From the NCBI GenBank assembly GCA_963760435.1, contig CAVXDE010000026.1, positions 186,001 through 250,000 of the forward strand: DNA of 64,000 bases. Direction: 5' to 3'. Positions 16,521-27,509 of this stretch are shown one piece after another. The position numbers and the translations under genes are program-made. The stretch comes from JAFAXD01 sp963760435 (lineage in GTDB: Bacteria; Pseudomonadota; Alphaproteobacteria; Rhizobiales; Xanthobacteraceae). The notes under the pieces are model-generated. The model was given only the letters and a program-made list of their open reading frames with translations, made no database searches and was not told the origin of the DNA. Within the stretch, counting starts at the first letter, position 1; each line of letters opens with the position of its first letter.

Positions 16521-16885
16521 GCGATAAGATCTTTGTCTCCGGCCTTCTGATCCACGCCCATCACGGCGTCATGGCCCACGAAGAAAAGGTCGGTCAGCGG
16601 TTTGTGATTGATCTGGAACTCACGACCGACCTTGCGACCGCGTCCCGCTCGGACAAACTCGCGGACACCGTCAACTACGGCGCCATCGTCGATACGACGA
16701 CTGAAGTTTTCACCCAGCGTAGCTATCGACTGATCGAAGCAGCAGCCGGGGCGGTCGCCGATGCGATCCTGGCCAAGTTCGTCAAGGTCAGCGCGGTGCG
16801 GATCACAGTGCGTAAACCACACGCGCCGATCGCGGCCATCTTCGGGGATGCGGGCGTGACCCTCACCCGCAACCGCAATGCCTGA
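16517..16885 (+). CDS. folB: Dihydroneopterin aldolase
   Basis: This 122-residue enzyme converts dihydroneopterin to 6-hydroxymethyl-dihydropterin and glycolaldehyde, two steps before FolP. Family features are IFVSGLLIHAHHGVMAHEEKVGQRF near the N-terminus, DTVNYGAIV in the centre (Tyr near the active site), the helix YRLIEAAAGAVADAIL and ITVRKPHAPI with the conserved Lys. It starts with GTG overlapping the folP stop, and it overlaps folK by eight bases. Both point to coupled translation. Confidence 0.94.
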   Translation: MSDKIFVSGLLIHAHHGVMAHEEKVGQRFVIDLELTTDLATASRSDKLADTVNYGAIVDTTTEVFTQRSYRLIEAAAGAVADAILAKFVKVSAVRITVRKPHAPIAAIFGDAGVTLTRNRNA

Positions 16886-17381
16886 GGTCCTGCTCGCGCT
16901 CGGCGCCAATGTCGGCGACGCGCGCGCCAACCTGGAGCGCGCCATCACGCTGCTCTGTGACGGAGACCTCGTACGCCTGCTGGCGCGCTCGTCCGACTAT
17001 CAGACGCCACCTTGGGGCCTCGAGCAGCAGCCTGAATTCGTCAACCTGTGTCTCATCGTGGAGACAGCGCTCACGCCGGCGGCCCTGCTCGAGCGAAACC
17101 AACAGGTCGAGCGTGCGCTGGGCCGCGACCGCGCCCACGAGGTGCGCTGGGGTCCACGGCCAATCGACATCGATATCATCGCTTACGACGATGTCGTGAT
17201 CGACGAACCCGCGCTGAAGCTTCCGCACCCGCATGTGTTCGAGCGCGCCTTCGTGCTGGTGCCGCTCGCCGAGATCGCGCCGGACCGCGTGATCGCAGGC
17301 ACCCGCGTCAGTGATGCGCTCGCCCGCATCGATACGACCGGGATACACCGGTTGCCGCCGAGGCTCAGCAGCCTGATCTGA
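16878..17381 (+). CDS. folK: 2-amino-4-hydroxy-6-hydroxymethyldihydropteridine pyrophosphokinase
   Basis: This 167-residue enzyme transfers pyrophosphate from ATP to 6-hydroxymethyl-dihydropterin, making the FolP substrate. Diagnostic segments are the start VLLALGANVGDARANL, SSDYQTPPWG, the metal- and pterin-binding block WGPRPIDIDIIAYDD, and LKLPHPHVFERAFVLVPLAEI. The reading frame begins inside the end of folB. It is the last gene of the fol operon; a 46-base gap separates it from the mutase genes. Confidence 0.95.
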   Translation: MPEVLLALGANVGDARANLERAITLLCDGDLVRLLARSSDYQTPPWGLEQQPEFVNLCLIVETALTPAALLERNQQVERALGRDRAHEVRWGPRPIDIDIIAYDDVVIDEPALKLPHPHVFERAFVLVPLAEIAPDRVIAGTRVSDALARIDTTGIHRLPPRLSSLI

Positions 17382-17427
17382 AGCCTTTCAGGTTGGCTTG
17401 ATGCCAGACCCCTGGCATTGTCGTTGC

Positions 17428-19296
17428 ATGACAGAACCCATGAGCAACGTACCGCTCGCCGCCGAATTTCCTTCTGCGTCAGCTGAGCAATGGCGCAAGC
17501 TGGTCGACGGCGTCCTTAAGGGCGCGCCGTTCGAGCGCAAGCTTGTCGGCAAGACCTATGACGGCCTGCGCATCGAACCGCTCTACGCACGCGACCCGCA
17601 GGCCGAGCCCGTTCTCGGCCGAACGCCTGGATTGCCGTGGCAGATCATTCAACGCCTCGATCTTCCGGACCCTACCCTGGCCAACACCCAGGCCCTGCAG
17701 GACCTCGAGGGCGGCGCCACCGGACTGGCGCTCGTGTTTGCCGGCTCAGCCGGTGCCCACGGTTTTGGCTTGGACACCTCCGCGTCAGCGCTGCGACGTG
17801 TGCTTGATGACGTTCATCTTGATGCTGGGATTTGGCTGGAACTTGATGGTCCCTCCTCCGCCGCAGCAGCCATCGCCGACCTGCTCCACGCGGGCGCGAT
17901 CATCCCTTCGGCGTGTCAGGTTCGATTTGGGCTCGACCCAATCGGCGAGTTCGCACGCGGCGCCGCCAGCGTAGCGTGGAGCAAGGCGGCGTCGATCTTC
18001 ACGCACGCCATTGAAGGGTTTGCCGGGCAAGGTTTCTCGGGCCCGTTCGCCGCTGCCGACGGCCGCGCCATTCATGCGGCGGGCGGATCGGAGGCACAGG
18101 AACTCGCCTACGTCCTCGCAACCGCCGTCCTGTACTTGCGGGTTCTCGAGGGTGCAGGCCACTCAGTCGATGCCGCGCGCCGGATGATCTTCTTCCGCCT
18201 CGCCGCCGACGCCGACCAGTTTTTGACCATCGCCAAGTTTCGCGCCCTGCGGAAGCTCTTTGCCCGGGCGGAGCAGGCCTGCGGGCTTCAACCCGAGCCG
18301 ATCTTCATCTCGGCTGAGACCGCGTGGCGAATGATGACGCAGCGTGACCCTTGGGTGAACGTGCTGCGCACCACGATGGCGGCGTTTGCCGCCGGACTTG
18401 GCGGCGCGGATAGCGTCACCGTGCTGCCCTTCACGGCGGCACTCGGTTTGCCGGACGCATTCGCCCGCCGGCTCGCGCGCAACACCCAGCTCATCCTGCT
18501 GGAGGAGGCAAACCTCGCCAAGGTGGTCGACCCAGCCGCCGGGTCCGGCGGCCTCGAAGCGCTCACCCAGCAACTCTGTACGGCGGCCTGGTCGCTGTTC
18601 CAGGAGATCGAGGCGGCCGGCGGCGCTTACGCGGCCCTCGAAAGCGGCCTGATCCAGCGCAAAGTTGCGGCAACCAGCGCCGAACGCGAAAGCGCTGTCG
18701 CGCGTGGCCGCGATCCCCTCACCGGCACCAGCGAATTTCCGGATATCCATGAGTTGCCGGTCACCGTGCTGGAACCAGCGCCGACAGCGCGGCCCGCGGT
18801 GACGCCTCAATCGATTGAGCCGCTGCCAAGCATCCGTTTGGCCGAGCCATTCGAAGCCCTGCGCGATGCATCCGACCGCGTGCTCGCTGCAACCGGTGCA
18901 CGGCCCAAAGTCTTTCTCGCCAACCTCGGAACGCCCTCGGATTTCACCGCGCGCACCACGTTCACCAAGAACTTCTTCGAGGCGGGCGGGATCGAGGCGA
19001 TCACCAATGATGGCTTCACGAACCGCGCTGATCTCGTCGCGGCGTTCGCAAAGCTCGGCGCACGCCTTGTCTGTTTGTGCTCATCGAACGAGGTCTACGC
19101 CAAGGAGGCGGCCGCAACCGCCAAGGAATTGGCAAGATCGGGCATTCACATCTACCTGGCCGGCCGACCCGGCGAGCTGGAAGAGGCCCTCAAGGCTGCC
19201 GGCGTGCAGTCATTCATCTATGCCGGATGCGACATGCTCGCTGTGCTGCGGACCGCACACGAATTTCTTGGAATCCAGCAATTTGCGACCACGTGA
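17428..19296 (+). CDS. mutA: Methylmalonyl-CoA mutase small (beta) subunit
   Basis: A 622-residue partner of the catalytic subunit encoded 30 bases downstream. Together they interconvert succinyl-CoA and (R)-methylmalonyl-CoA in propionate/odd-chain metabolism. The N-terminal barrel homologous to MutB is recognisable (AEQWRKLVDGVLKGAPFERKLVGKTYDGL, LPFTAALGLPDAFARRLARNTQLILLEEANLAKVVDPAAGSGGLE). The C-terminal B12-like domain is degenerate: GTPSDFTAR stands where the catalytic subunit has the cobalt-binding DGHDRG. This is normal for the structural subunit. The start is uncertain: ATG 17428 is used, with TTG 17398, ATG 17401 and ATG 17440 as alternatives; none has a strong Shine-Dalgarno. Confidence 0.9.
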   Translation: MTEPMSNVPLAAEFPSASAEQWRKLVDGVLKGAPFERKLVGKTYDGLRIEPLYARDPQAEPVLGRTPGLPWQIIQRLDLPDPTLANTQALQDLEGGATGLALVFAGSAGAHGFGLDTSASALRRVLDDVHLDAGIWLELDGPSSAAAAIADLLHAGAIIPSACQVRFGLDPIGEFARGAASVAWSKAASIFTHAIEGFAGQGFSGPFAAADGRAIHAAGGSEAQELAYVLATAVLYLRVLEGAGHSVDAARRMIFFRLAADADQFLTIAKFRALRKLFARAEQACGLQPEPIFISAETAWRMMTQRDPWVNVLRTTMAAFAAGLGGADSVTVLPFTAALGLPDAFARRLARNTQLILLEEANLAKVVDPAAGSGGLEALTQQLCTAAWSLFQEIEAAGGAYAALESGLIQRKVAATSAERESAVARGRDPLTGTSEFPDIHELPVTVLEPAPTARPAVTPQSIEPLPSIRLAEPFEALRDASDRVLAATGARPKVFLANLGTPSDFTARTTFTKNFFEAGGIEAITNDGFTNRADLVAAFAKLGARLVCLCSSNEVYAKEAAATAKELARSGIHIYLAGRPGELEEALKAAGVQSFIYAGCDMLAVLRTAHEFLGIQQFATT

Positions 19297-19326
19297 CGCG
19301 TGATATGATGTGGCTGATGAAGTTGG

Positions 19327-21495
<2,169 letters not shown>

Positions 21496-21503
21496 ACGCC
21501 CCC

Positions 21504-22092
21504 TTAGTCGATATCGGCAAGCCGCACTGAAAAGCCCGGCAATGTCGGTGTCGTGAGCGGGTCGGTGGCGCCGCGCTCGGTGATCGATGACCACGCATCA
21601 CCATTTGGATCGCGATGCATCCACGCGATCCGCTCGTTGGCGTCGATCACCCAGAGCTCGGGAACACCGTAGCGCGCATAGAGGCGTGCTTTGAGGCCAC
21701 GGTCGTAGTTCAGGCTTGAGACCGCGACTTCGATGGCTGAGAAGCAGATTGCCGCGCTCGAAGTACGCGAAGTCGGCTTCGGACCGAGCACGCGCGCTTC
21801 TTTTGAATACGACCAAATCAGGTTCCAGGATCGTTTTGTCCGTGAACTGAATAGAGTTCTCGATCCCGACTATCATGTCCGTAGGCCCGGCACGGGCAAG
21901 CGCAAGATTTAAGCCGTTTTTGATCAGATCATGGGTATATCCCTCGGCCGCCATGACGACGAGCTCCCCCTCCACCAATTCCACTCGCTCGTCTTCGTCC
22001 ATAATGCCGGTATCGATCATTCGACGTACGTCGTGGACCGTGAATGACCTGCGATCGAAGCCTTCGGCGGCGCGGGTAACTGCGACGTTCAT
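21504..22092 (-). pseudogene. Uma2 family (DUF820) endonuclease-like protein, frameshifted
   Basis: Uma2 proteins have a PD-(D/E)XK nuclease-like fold and are common in alphaproteobacteria and cyanobacteria; their role is unclear. The N-terminal frame (MNVAVTRAAEGFDRRSFTVH, VELVEGELVVMAAEG, ILEPDLVVF) runs from 22092 to about 21738. There one extra base moves the sense to another frame, which gives IEVAVSSLNYDRGLKARLYA and YGVPELWVIDANERIAW. The Asp and Glu-x-Lys-like core elements lie on both sides of the shift. As given the protein is broken in its core. It converges on the mutB gene with an 8-base gap. Confidence 0.8.
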
Positions 22093-22256
22093 GTCAGACT
22101 CTGTACCTCGCTTCAGCGCTATTCTAGCATCAAGCGCAGGACTCAAGAAGTGGTTGCGTTCTTGGCGCTCCGGCGCGTGCGTTTGCGACTCGGCGGTGAA
22201 CGTGGCACGCATGATCCGCGTCTAAGATGGGGTGGCAGAATCCAGGTCAATCAGTC

Positions 22257-23042
22257 ATGCGCAATATCAAGATTCTCCTTGGCATGGGCATCGGCGCTTT
22301 GTTTCTATCTGCGTTGCCAGCTGTTGCCGAGGTCACGACCTCGATCAAGAACAAGACGGCCGAAATCACCATCAAGGTCGATGACAGCCTCAAAGCTTAT
22401 CCGAAGCTGTTCGAAAACCTGGCCGCCGAGGGAAAGGTCTGGGCAACGAAAGCCGACGCCGAAGCCGAGGTGGAACTCAAGGAGCTTCCGAAGCGCCCTG
22501 CATCGAGCTCGCCATGGAGTTACGAGCGCAGCTACAATCTGCGCTCGGCCATCGGACCTTACATCAGCGTGTTGCGACAGGATTACACCTTCACGGGCGG
22601 CGCCCATCCAAATCGGTACACCGACACAATCCTCTGGGATCGTGACGCTGGTAAGCGCATCAGCGTACGGCCGTTCTTCAATGAAACCGAAGATGGCGGA
22701 CCTACAATGACCGCTCTGGCCAAGCTGGTTCGCGCCGCGCTGGTGCAAGAAAAGAAGCGGCGTGACGCCCCTGTGGCGAGCGACCCCGCGAAGGACGAGT
22801 GGCTGCGCAGCGTGAAACCGTGGCTGCTGAAGCTCGGACCGATCTCGCTTGCACCATCGACCGAACGCGACAAGAGTTCCGGGCTCTCGTTTTACTTCTC
22901 GCCCTACATGGTCGGGCCCTATGTGGAAGGCGACTATGCGGTGTTCGTTCCGTGGACCGATCTGAAGCCGTACCTGTCCGCGCAAGGCACGGCCCTGTTT
23001 GGCGGTGCGCGCCCAGCGAGCGACAAGGACCAGCAACCATAA
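22257..23042 (+). CDS. Secreted DUF3298/DUF4163 (RsiV-like) domain protein
   Basis: A 261-residue exported protein. Residues 1-24 form a signal peptide (MRNIKILLGMGIGALFLSALPAVA). The mature protein has the two-part DUF4163-DUF3298 arrangement: a first sheet with YSYN-like YERSYNLRSAIGPYISV, then DYTFTGGAHPNRYTDTILWDRDAGKRISVRPFF and the C-terminal LSFYFSPYMVGPYVEGDYAVFVPW. This fold is known from RsiV, where it binds lysozyme, but most family members have no known ligand. The ATG at 22257 is preferred over a frame extension to 22227 because it starts the signal peptide. It stands nine bases before meaB. Confidence 0.82.
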   Translation: MRNIKILLGMGIGALFLSALPAVAEVTTSIKNKTAEITIKVDDSLKAYPKLFENLAAEGKVWATKADAEAEVELKELPKRPASSSPWSYERSYNLRSAIGPYISVLRQDYTFTGGAHPNRYTDTILWDRDAGKRISVRPFFNETEDGGPTMTALAKLVRAALVQEKKRRDAPVASDPAKDEWLRSVKPWLLKLGPISLAPSTERDKSSGLSFYFSPYMVGPYVEGDYAVFVPWTDLKPYLSAQGTALFGGARPASDKDQQP

Positions 23043-23050
23043 GCGACCCG

Positions 23051-24058
23051 ATGCCGGGCAATACCCTCACCCAGTTGCCCGATGTAGCCGAGCTTGCCCG
23101 GCGGGTGCGCGCGGGCGAGCGCGCCGTTTTGGCGCGTGCCATCACGTTGATCGAAAGCAAGCGGGCGGACCATCGGGGCGCCGCCCGCGCACTCGTCCAG
23201 GACTTGCTCCCACACACCGGCGACGCGATGCGCGTCGGCATCACCGGCGCCCCGGGCGTCGGCAAGTCCACGTCGATCGATGCATTGGGGACCTATCTCA
23301 CCGGCAGCGGACACAAGGTCGCGGTGCTGGCGGTCGATCCGTCGTCGGCGCGCAGCGGCGGCTCGATCCTGGGCGACAAGACCCGCATGGCGCGGCTCTC
23401 GGCGGATCCCAACGCGTTCATTCGTCCCTCGCCGGCCGCCGGCACCCTCGGCGGGGTCGCCGCAAAGACGCGCGAGACGATGCTGATCTGCGAGGCAGCT
23501 GGCTACGACGTGATCCTGGTGGAGACAGTGGGCATCGGGCAATCGGAAACCGCCGTCGCTGATATGACCGACTTCTTTCTCGCGTTGATGCTCCCCGGTG
23601 CAGGTGACGAGTTGCAGGGTTTGAAGAAGGGTCTGGTCGAGCTCGCCGACATGATTGCGGTCAACAAAGCGGACGGCGATAACATCCCCCGCGCGCGCGC
23701 CGCGGCAGCTGAATATCGTGCCGCATTGCATATTCTCACGCCGCGGTCGCCGAACTGGATTCCGCCGGTCGTGACTTATTCGGCGCTCACCGGCGACGGA
23801 ATTGAGTTGCTGTGGTCAAAGGTCATTGAGCACAAGACCAAGCTCACCTCCACCGGAGAGATCGATGCGTGGCGGCGCGACCAGCAAGTCAAGTGGATGT
23901 GGTCGATGTTCGACGAACGCCTGCGGGACCGCTTGCGAGCCGATCGCACTCTGAAGGCGCGCCTGCCGCAACTCGAGGCGGACGTGGCTGCTGGACGGCT
24001 CTCTCCTGCGCTCGCGGCTGATGAAATTGCTCAGGCACTCGGGGTCGCAGAGCGGTGA
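23051..24058 (+). CDS. meaB: Methylmalonyl-CoA mutase-associated GTPase MeaB
   Basis: This 335-residue G3E-family GTPase protects methylmalonyl-CoA mutase from inactivation and gates loading of adenosylcobalamin. Its sequence shows Walker A GAPGVGKST, the MeaB block LAVDPSSARSGGSILGDKTRM, the switch region VETVGIGQSE, and the guanine-specificity motif NKAD. A C-terminal dimerisation helix pair follows (WMWSMFDERLRDRLR). The ATG at 23051 is used, although the frame is open upstream through the DUF3298 gene in another phase. It lies 1.5 kb from mutB, and its stop overlaps the next start (GTGA). Confidence 0.95.
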   Translation: MPGNTLTQLPDVAELARRVRAGERAVLARAITLIESKRADHRGAARALVQDLLPHTGDAMRVGITGAPGVGKSTSIDALGTYLTGSGHKVAVLAVDPSSARSGGSILGDKTRMARLSADPNAFIRPSPAAGTLGGVAAKTRETMLICEAAGYDVILVETVGIGQSETAVADMTDFFLALMLPGAGDELQGLKKGLVELADMIAVNKADGDNIPRARAAAAEYRAALHILTPRSPNWIPPVVTYSALTGDGIELLWSKVIEHKTKLTSTGEIDAWRRDQQVKWMWSMFDERLRDRLRADRTLKARLPQLEADVAAGRLSPALAADEIAQALGVAER

Positions 24059-24714
24059 ACACGAAGCTCATCCCTAATCGAGCGTTATGTGTGCTGGTCA
24101 CAGGCTTCGGCCCATTTCCCGGGGCGCCGTCGAATCCGACGCAGCAGCTGGTCGCTCGGCTAGCGCGCTTGCGCCGCCCAGCGACATCCGGACTGCGACT
24201 CGTCACTCACGTCTTCCCGACCAGCTACGCGGCGGTGGACCAACAACTACCGGAATTGATCGACAAACATCAGCCGGATGCAATCGTGATGTTCGGGCTT
24301 GCCGGCCGAAGCAAAGCTATTCGGATCGAAACGCTGGCGCGCAATCGGATCTCGCGCGTCTATCCCGATATGGATCGCAAGATCCCGCCGCGCACCAGCA
24401 TCGCGCCGGGCGCAAGCAACCGGCGCGGGCGGGCGCCTTTTGCGCGGCTTGGGGCCGCGGTGCGCACGAGCGGTTTGCCTGCGCGATTGTCGCGGGATGC
24501 CGGTACGTACCTATGCAATTACGGTTACTGGCGCGCGTTGGAACAACAATCACGGGCGGCCGATCCTCGCGTCGTGGTGTTTGTTCATATCCCCAGCATG
24601 CTCCGTCGCTGGAGAACCAGCGCTCGCACGAAAACCCCTGATCTTGATCAGCTCCTGCGGGCGGCGCAGAACGTCGTGATCTCCGCGGCCGCGGCCGTAC
24701 GGCGGCAGGATTAG
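24055..24714 (+). CDS. Pyroglutamyl-peptidase I family protein (peptidase C15)
   Basis: A 219-residue cysteine peptidase-like protein; the family removes N-terminal pyroglutamate from peptides in the cytoplasm. It opens with VLVTGFGPFPGAPSNPTQQL, typical of the family. The three catalytic positions are all present: Glu in GRSKAIRIETLARN, Cys in AGTYLCNYGYW, and His in VFVHIPSM. Around them the sequence is more divergent and more Arg-rich than classic Pcp, so the substrate may differ. The GTG start overlaps the meaB stop, implying coupling. Its TAG overlaps the TAA of the convergent asparaginase gene. Confidence 0.8.
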   Translation: MNTKLIPNRALCVLVTGFGPFPGAPSNPTQQLVARLARLRRPATSGLRLVTHVFPTSYAAVDQQLPELIDKHQPDAIVMFGLAGRSKAIRIETLARNRISRVYPDMDRKIPPRTSIAPGASNRRGRAPFARLGAAVRTSGLPARLSRDAGTYLCNYGYWRALEQQSRAADPRVVVFVHIPSMLRRWRTSARTKTPDLDQLLRAAQNVVISAAAAVRRQD

Positions 24715-25715
24715 TTCTCCCCGTCCCTCAACCGTACAGCACAGCGCATCTCACCGACCAAGGTTCCGCGCCAGTTGCGTACCGCGGCGTAAGCATACCT
24801 CACGAGCAGCGGGTCCTCACCGATCAGGCGCGTCAGGATGCCGGCCATGATGACCTCGGCCGCGCGCCCCGCACCGTCGTCGCATTTCACCGCGATACCG
24901 AGGCCCTGCTCGGGCAGAGCGGCGCAGTAGACGCCTTCGGCCCCGCCTTTCACGAACACGCGCGCTCCGAAATGGTCCATGATCTCGGTGGCGAAAAGTC
25001 CTGTTCCGGCAACGAACCAGGGCTTTGCCGCGCATGCGGCGCGCAAGCGCCGACAGGCGGCAGCGCGTGCCGGCGGCAGGCCCTGCTCACTGGCAAAAGC
25101 CGCGAATACGCGCGCCAGACCGGCGAGCGGCACCGCAAAGGTGGGAACTGAGCAACCGTCGATACCGATGTGTTGATCGTCGATTTTGGTTGCCGACAAC
25201 ATTTCAAGCGCAGCGCGCACCTCGCGCTGAACACCGTGCTCTGGAGCCGTATAGGTGCCCCCGTCCAAGCCCATCTGACAGGCAGCGCAGAGAAAGCCTG
25301 CGTGCTTGCCCGAGCAGTTGTGGTGCAAGGGTGACGGCGAGACGCCCGCGCGAACGAGCGCGTCGGCAGACGGACGGTGCGTCGGCCAATGCGTCCCACA
25401 TTGCAGCTTGCTGACCTCGAGGCCGGCGCGCCCGAGCATGCGTTCAACACCAGCCACATGTCGCGGTTCGCCGGCATGGGAGGCGCAAGCGAGCCCCAGT
25501 TCCTCGTCTCCAAACCGGTAGCGGTCCGCGGCGCCGGATTCCACGAGCACCAGCGCCTGAATGGCCTTCACGGCGGAGCGCGGATAAACCGGCGCCTGCG
25601 TGTCGCCGGTGTTCAGAACGACGCGTCCATGCGCGTCCATGACGCAGACGGCACCGCGATGGCGGCTTTCGACCAGCGCGCCGCGCGTCACTTCAACCAG
25701 GACCGGATTTTCCAT
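24711..25715 (-). CDS. L-asparaginase II, rhizobial type (PF06089)
   Basis: A 334-residue enzyme of the Rhizobium etli-type asparaginase family, unrelated to the common bacterial types, that hydrolyses asparagine to aspartate and ammonia. Family hallmarks are LVEVTRGALVESRHRGAVCV at the start, YPRSAVKAIQAL, CASHAGEPRHV, HHNCSGKHAGFL with conserved Ser-Gly-Lys, and IGIDGCSVPTFAVPL. The ATG at 25715 matches the family N-terminus; a longer frame to 25778 does not. It is divergent from arsS, with a 114-base gap. Its stop codon overlaps that of the convergent peptidase gene. Confidence 0.9.
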   Translation of the reverse strand: MENPVLVEVTRGALVESRHRGAVCVMDAHGRVVLNTGDTQAPVYPRSAVKAIQALVLVESGAADRYRFGDEELGLACASHAGEPRHVAGVERMLGRAGLEVSKLQCGTHWPTHRPSADALVRAGVSPSPLHHNCSGKHAGFLCAACQMGLDGGTYTAPEHGVQREVRAALEMLSATKIDDQHIGIDGCSVPTFAVPLAGLARVFAAFASEQGLPPARAAACRRLRAACAAKPWFVAGTGLFATEIMDHFGARVFVKGGAEGVYCAALPEQGLGIAVKCDDGAGRAAEVIMAGILTRLIGEDPLLVRYAYAAVRNWRGTLVGEMRCAVRLRDGEN

Positions 25716-25829
25716 CGCGTTGCTTTCACGGCGATTTGTCAACCTTTTGCCCCGGCACTGCGTGACGAGGCCCTCCATTTGTGCAAGTTTTCAGCCCACG
25801 ACAAGCGTGCCGAAAGGCGATTGGTGGGT

Positions 25830-26804
25830 ATGCGAGATACGTGGCCCCTGCTTGACAAGATTTCGTTTCCGGCGCTCGCGCGGCGGACCATCGACACACT
25901 GCAGGTCAACCTCGGGTACCGCTGCAATCAATCATGCGTCCACTGCCACGTGGCGGCCGGGCCCAACCGCACCGAGCAGATGAGCCACGGGGTGGTTCAG
26001 CAGGTGCTCGCTGCCCTCGAGCGTTGCCGCATCGCAACCCTCGACATCACCGGTGGGGCGCCGGAGCTCGATCCATATTTCCGCGAGCTTGTGCGAGCCG
26101 CACGCGCCATGGCGGTGCGCGTGATCGATCGTTGCAATCTGACAATCCTGGAAGTGCCCGGCCAAGAGGACCTGGCTGAATTCCTCGCCAGTCACCAAGT
26201 CGAAATCACGGCGTCGATGCCCTGCTATCTTCAGGACAACGTCGATCGGCAACGCGGCAAAGGCGTCTTTGACGGCTCGATCCGTGGGTTGAGGAAGCTC
26301 AACGCGCTTGGCTATGGAATCGACGGCACCGATCTCACGTTGAACCTCGTCTACAATCCGCAAGGGGCTTCTCTGCCTCCCGGACAGGCCGAGCTTGAAG
26401 CCGATTACAAACGCATTCTCGGCGAGCAATACGGGATTCAATTCACTCGTCTCTACACGCTCGCCAACATGCCGATTCAGCGCTTCGGCTCGATCCTGAT
26501 CTCGAAGGGCGAGTTTGATCGCTATGTGCGCCTGCTGCGCGGCGCGCATCGTGAGGAGAATCTGGACGGGGTCATGTGCCGAAATTTGATTTCCGTTGAC
26601 TGGCGCGGATTTCTCTACGATTGCGATTTCAATCAGATGCTCGATCTTCCAGCGCTCGGACGGAATGGGAAACCACTGCATATCCGCGATTTGATTTCCG
26701 CCGAACTCGTTGGCAACGACATCCAGGTCGCCGGTCATTGCTACGGATGCACGGCCGGGCAAGGCTCGAGTTGCGGCGGCGCGTTGCGGGAAGCGGCCGA
26801 ATAG
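25830..26804 (+). CDS. arsS: Arsenosugar biosynthesis radical SAM protein ArsS
   Basis: A 324-residue radical SAM enzyme. ArsS is thought to attach a 5'-deoxyadenosyl group to dimethylarsenite, giving the nucleoside precursor of arsenosugars. The [4Fe-4S] cluster motif CNQSCVHC has its cysteines at residues 32, 36 and 39. It is followed by DITGGAPELDPYFRELV and, at the C-terminus, by Cys-rich auxiliary-cluster regions (VMCRNLISVDWRGFLYDCDFNQML and HCYGCTAGQGSSCGG) typical of this family. The ATG at 25830 is used; the frame is open far upstream but only as antisense to asparaginase. Two arsenosugar-type glycosyltransferase genes follow, which strengthens the call. No arsM methyltransferase is in the window. 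Confidence 0.9.
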   Translation: MRDTWPLLDKISFPALARRTIDTLQVNLGYRCNQSCVHCHVAAGPNRTEQMSHGVVQQVLAALERCRIATLDITGGAPELDPYFRELVRAARAMAVRVIDRCNLTILEVPGQEDLAEFLASHQVEITASMPCYLQDNVDRQRGKGVFDGSIRGLRKLNALGYGIDGTDLTLNLVYNPQGASLPPGQAELEADYKRILGEQYGIQFTRLYTLANMPIQRFGSILISKGEFDRYVRLLRGAHREENLDGVMCRNLISVDWRGFLYDCDFNQMLDLPALGRNGKPLHIRDLISAELVGNDIQVAGHCYGCTAGQGSSCGGALREAAE

Positions 26805-26813
26805 CGGGGGCCA

Positions 26814-27509
26814 GTGACCGCACTGTCCATCATCATCCCGACCTTGAACGAAGCGGACGGCATTGTTGACGCGCTGAACGCGCTATCCCGACTGCGCGCC
26901 GATGGGGTCGAAGTGATCGTTGCGGACGGCGGAAGTCAGGATCGCACAGCCGAATTGGTACGGTCGCGCTGCGACAAACTGGTTGAGGCGCCACGCGGAC
27001 GTGGGGCGCAGATGAATGCCGGCGCCCAAGTTGCAACCGGCGATGTCTTGTTGTTTCTGCACGCCGACACCCGCTTGCCCGAAGGCGCCGACCGCCTCGT
27101 CGGCGAGGGCTTGGCAACGAGCGCGCGCGCCTGGGGCTGGTTTGATGTTGCGATTACGGGTCGCAGTTTCCTTCTCCCGGTGATCGCCTGCCTGATGAAT
27201 TGGCGCTCCCGCCTGACCGGAATTGCCACCGGCGATCAGGCGATATTCGTCGAGCGGCGCGCATTCGCGCAGGTCGGCGGATTCCCCGACGTTCCGTTGA
27301 TGGAGGATATCATCGCGTCGCGACAGCTGCGGCAGATTTCGGCTCCGCTTTGCTTGTCAGCACGGGTTGTAACCTCCGGGCGTCGTTGGGACGAACGTGG
27401 TCCCCTGCGCACGATCTTGCTGATGTGGCGGCTGCGTGCCGCGCATTTTCTCGGTGCCGACCCGCACACGCTGGCGCGAGCCTATGGATATGTTCCGCGC
27501 AAACGGTGA
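26814..27509 (+). CDS. TIGR04283 family arsenosugar biosynthesis glycosyltransferase
   Basis: A 231-residue GT2-type glycosyltransferase. Nucleotide-sugar binding features are LSIIIPTLNEADGI at the start, VIVADGGSQDRTAEL, and the DxD-like metal site in LFLHADTRLP. Later blocks GIATGDQAIFVERRAFAQVGGFP and LMEDIIASRQLRQI fit the TIGR04283 group. Members are found next to arsS and are proposed to modify the arsenosugar. The protein starts with GTG nine bases after the arsS stop, with GGGGG just upstream. It overlaps the next gene by about 26 bases. Confidence 0.88.
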   Translation: MTALSIIIPTLNEADGIVDALNALSRLRADGVEVIVADGGSQDRTAELVRSRCDKLVEAPRGRGAQMNAGAQVATGDVLLFLHADTRLPEGADRLVGEGLATSARAWGWFDVAITGRSFLLPVIACLMNWRSRLTGIATGDQAIFVERRAFAQVGGFPDVPLMEDIIASRQLRQISAPLCLSARVVTSGRRWDERGPLRTILLMWRLRAAHFLGADPHTLARAYGYVPRKR

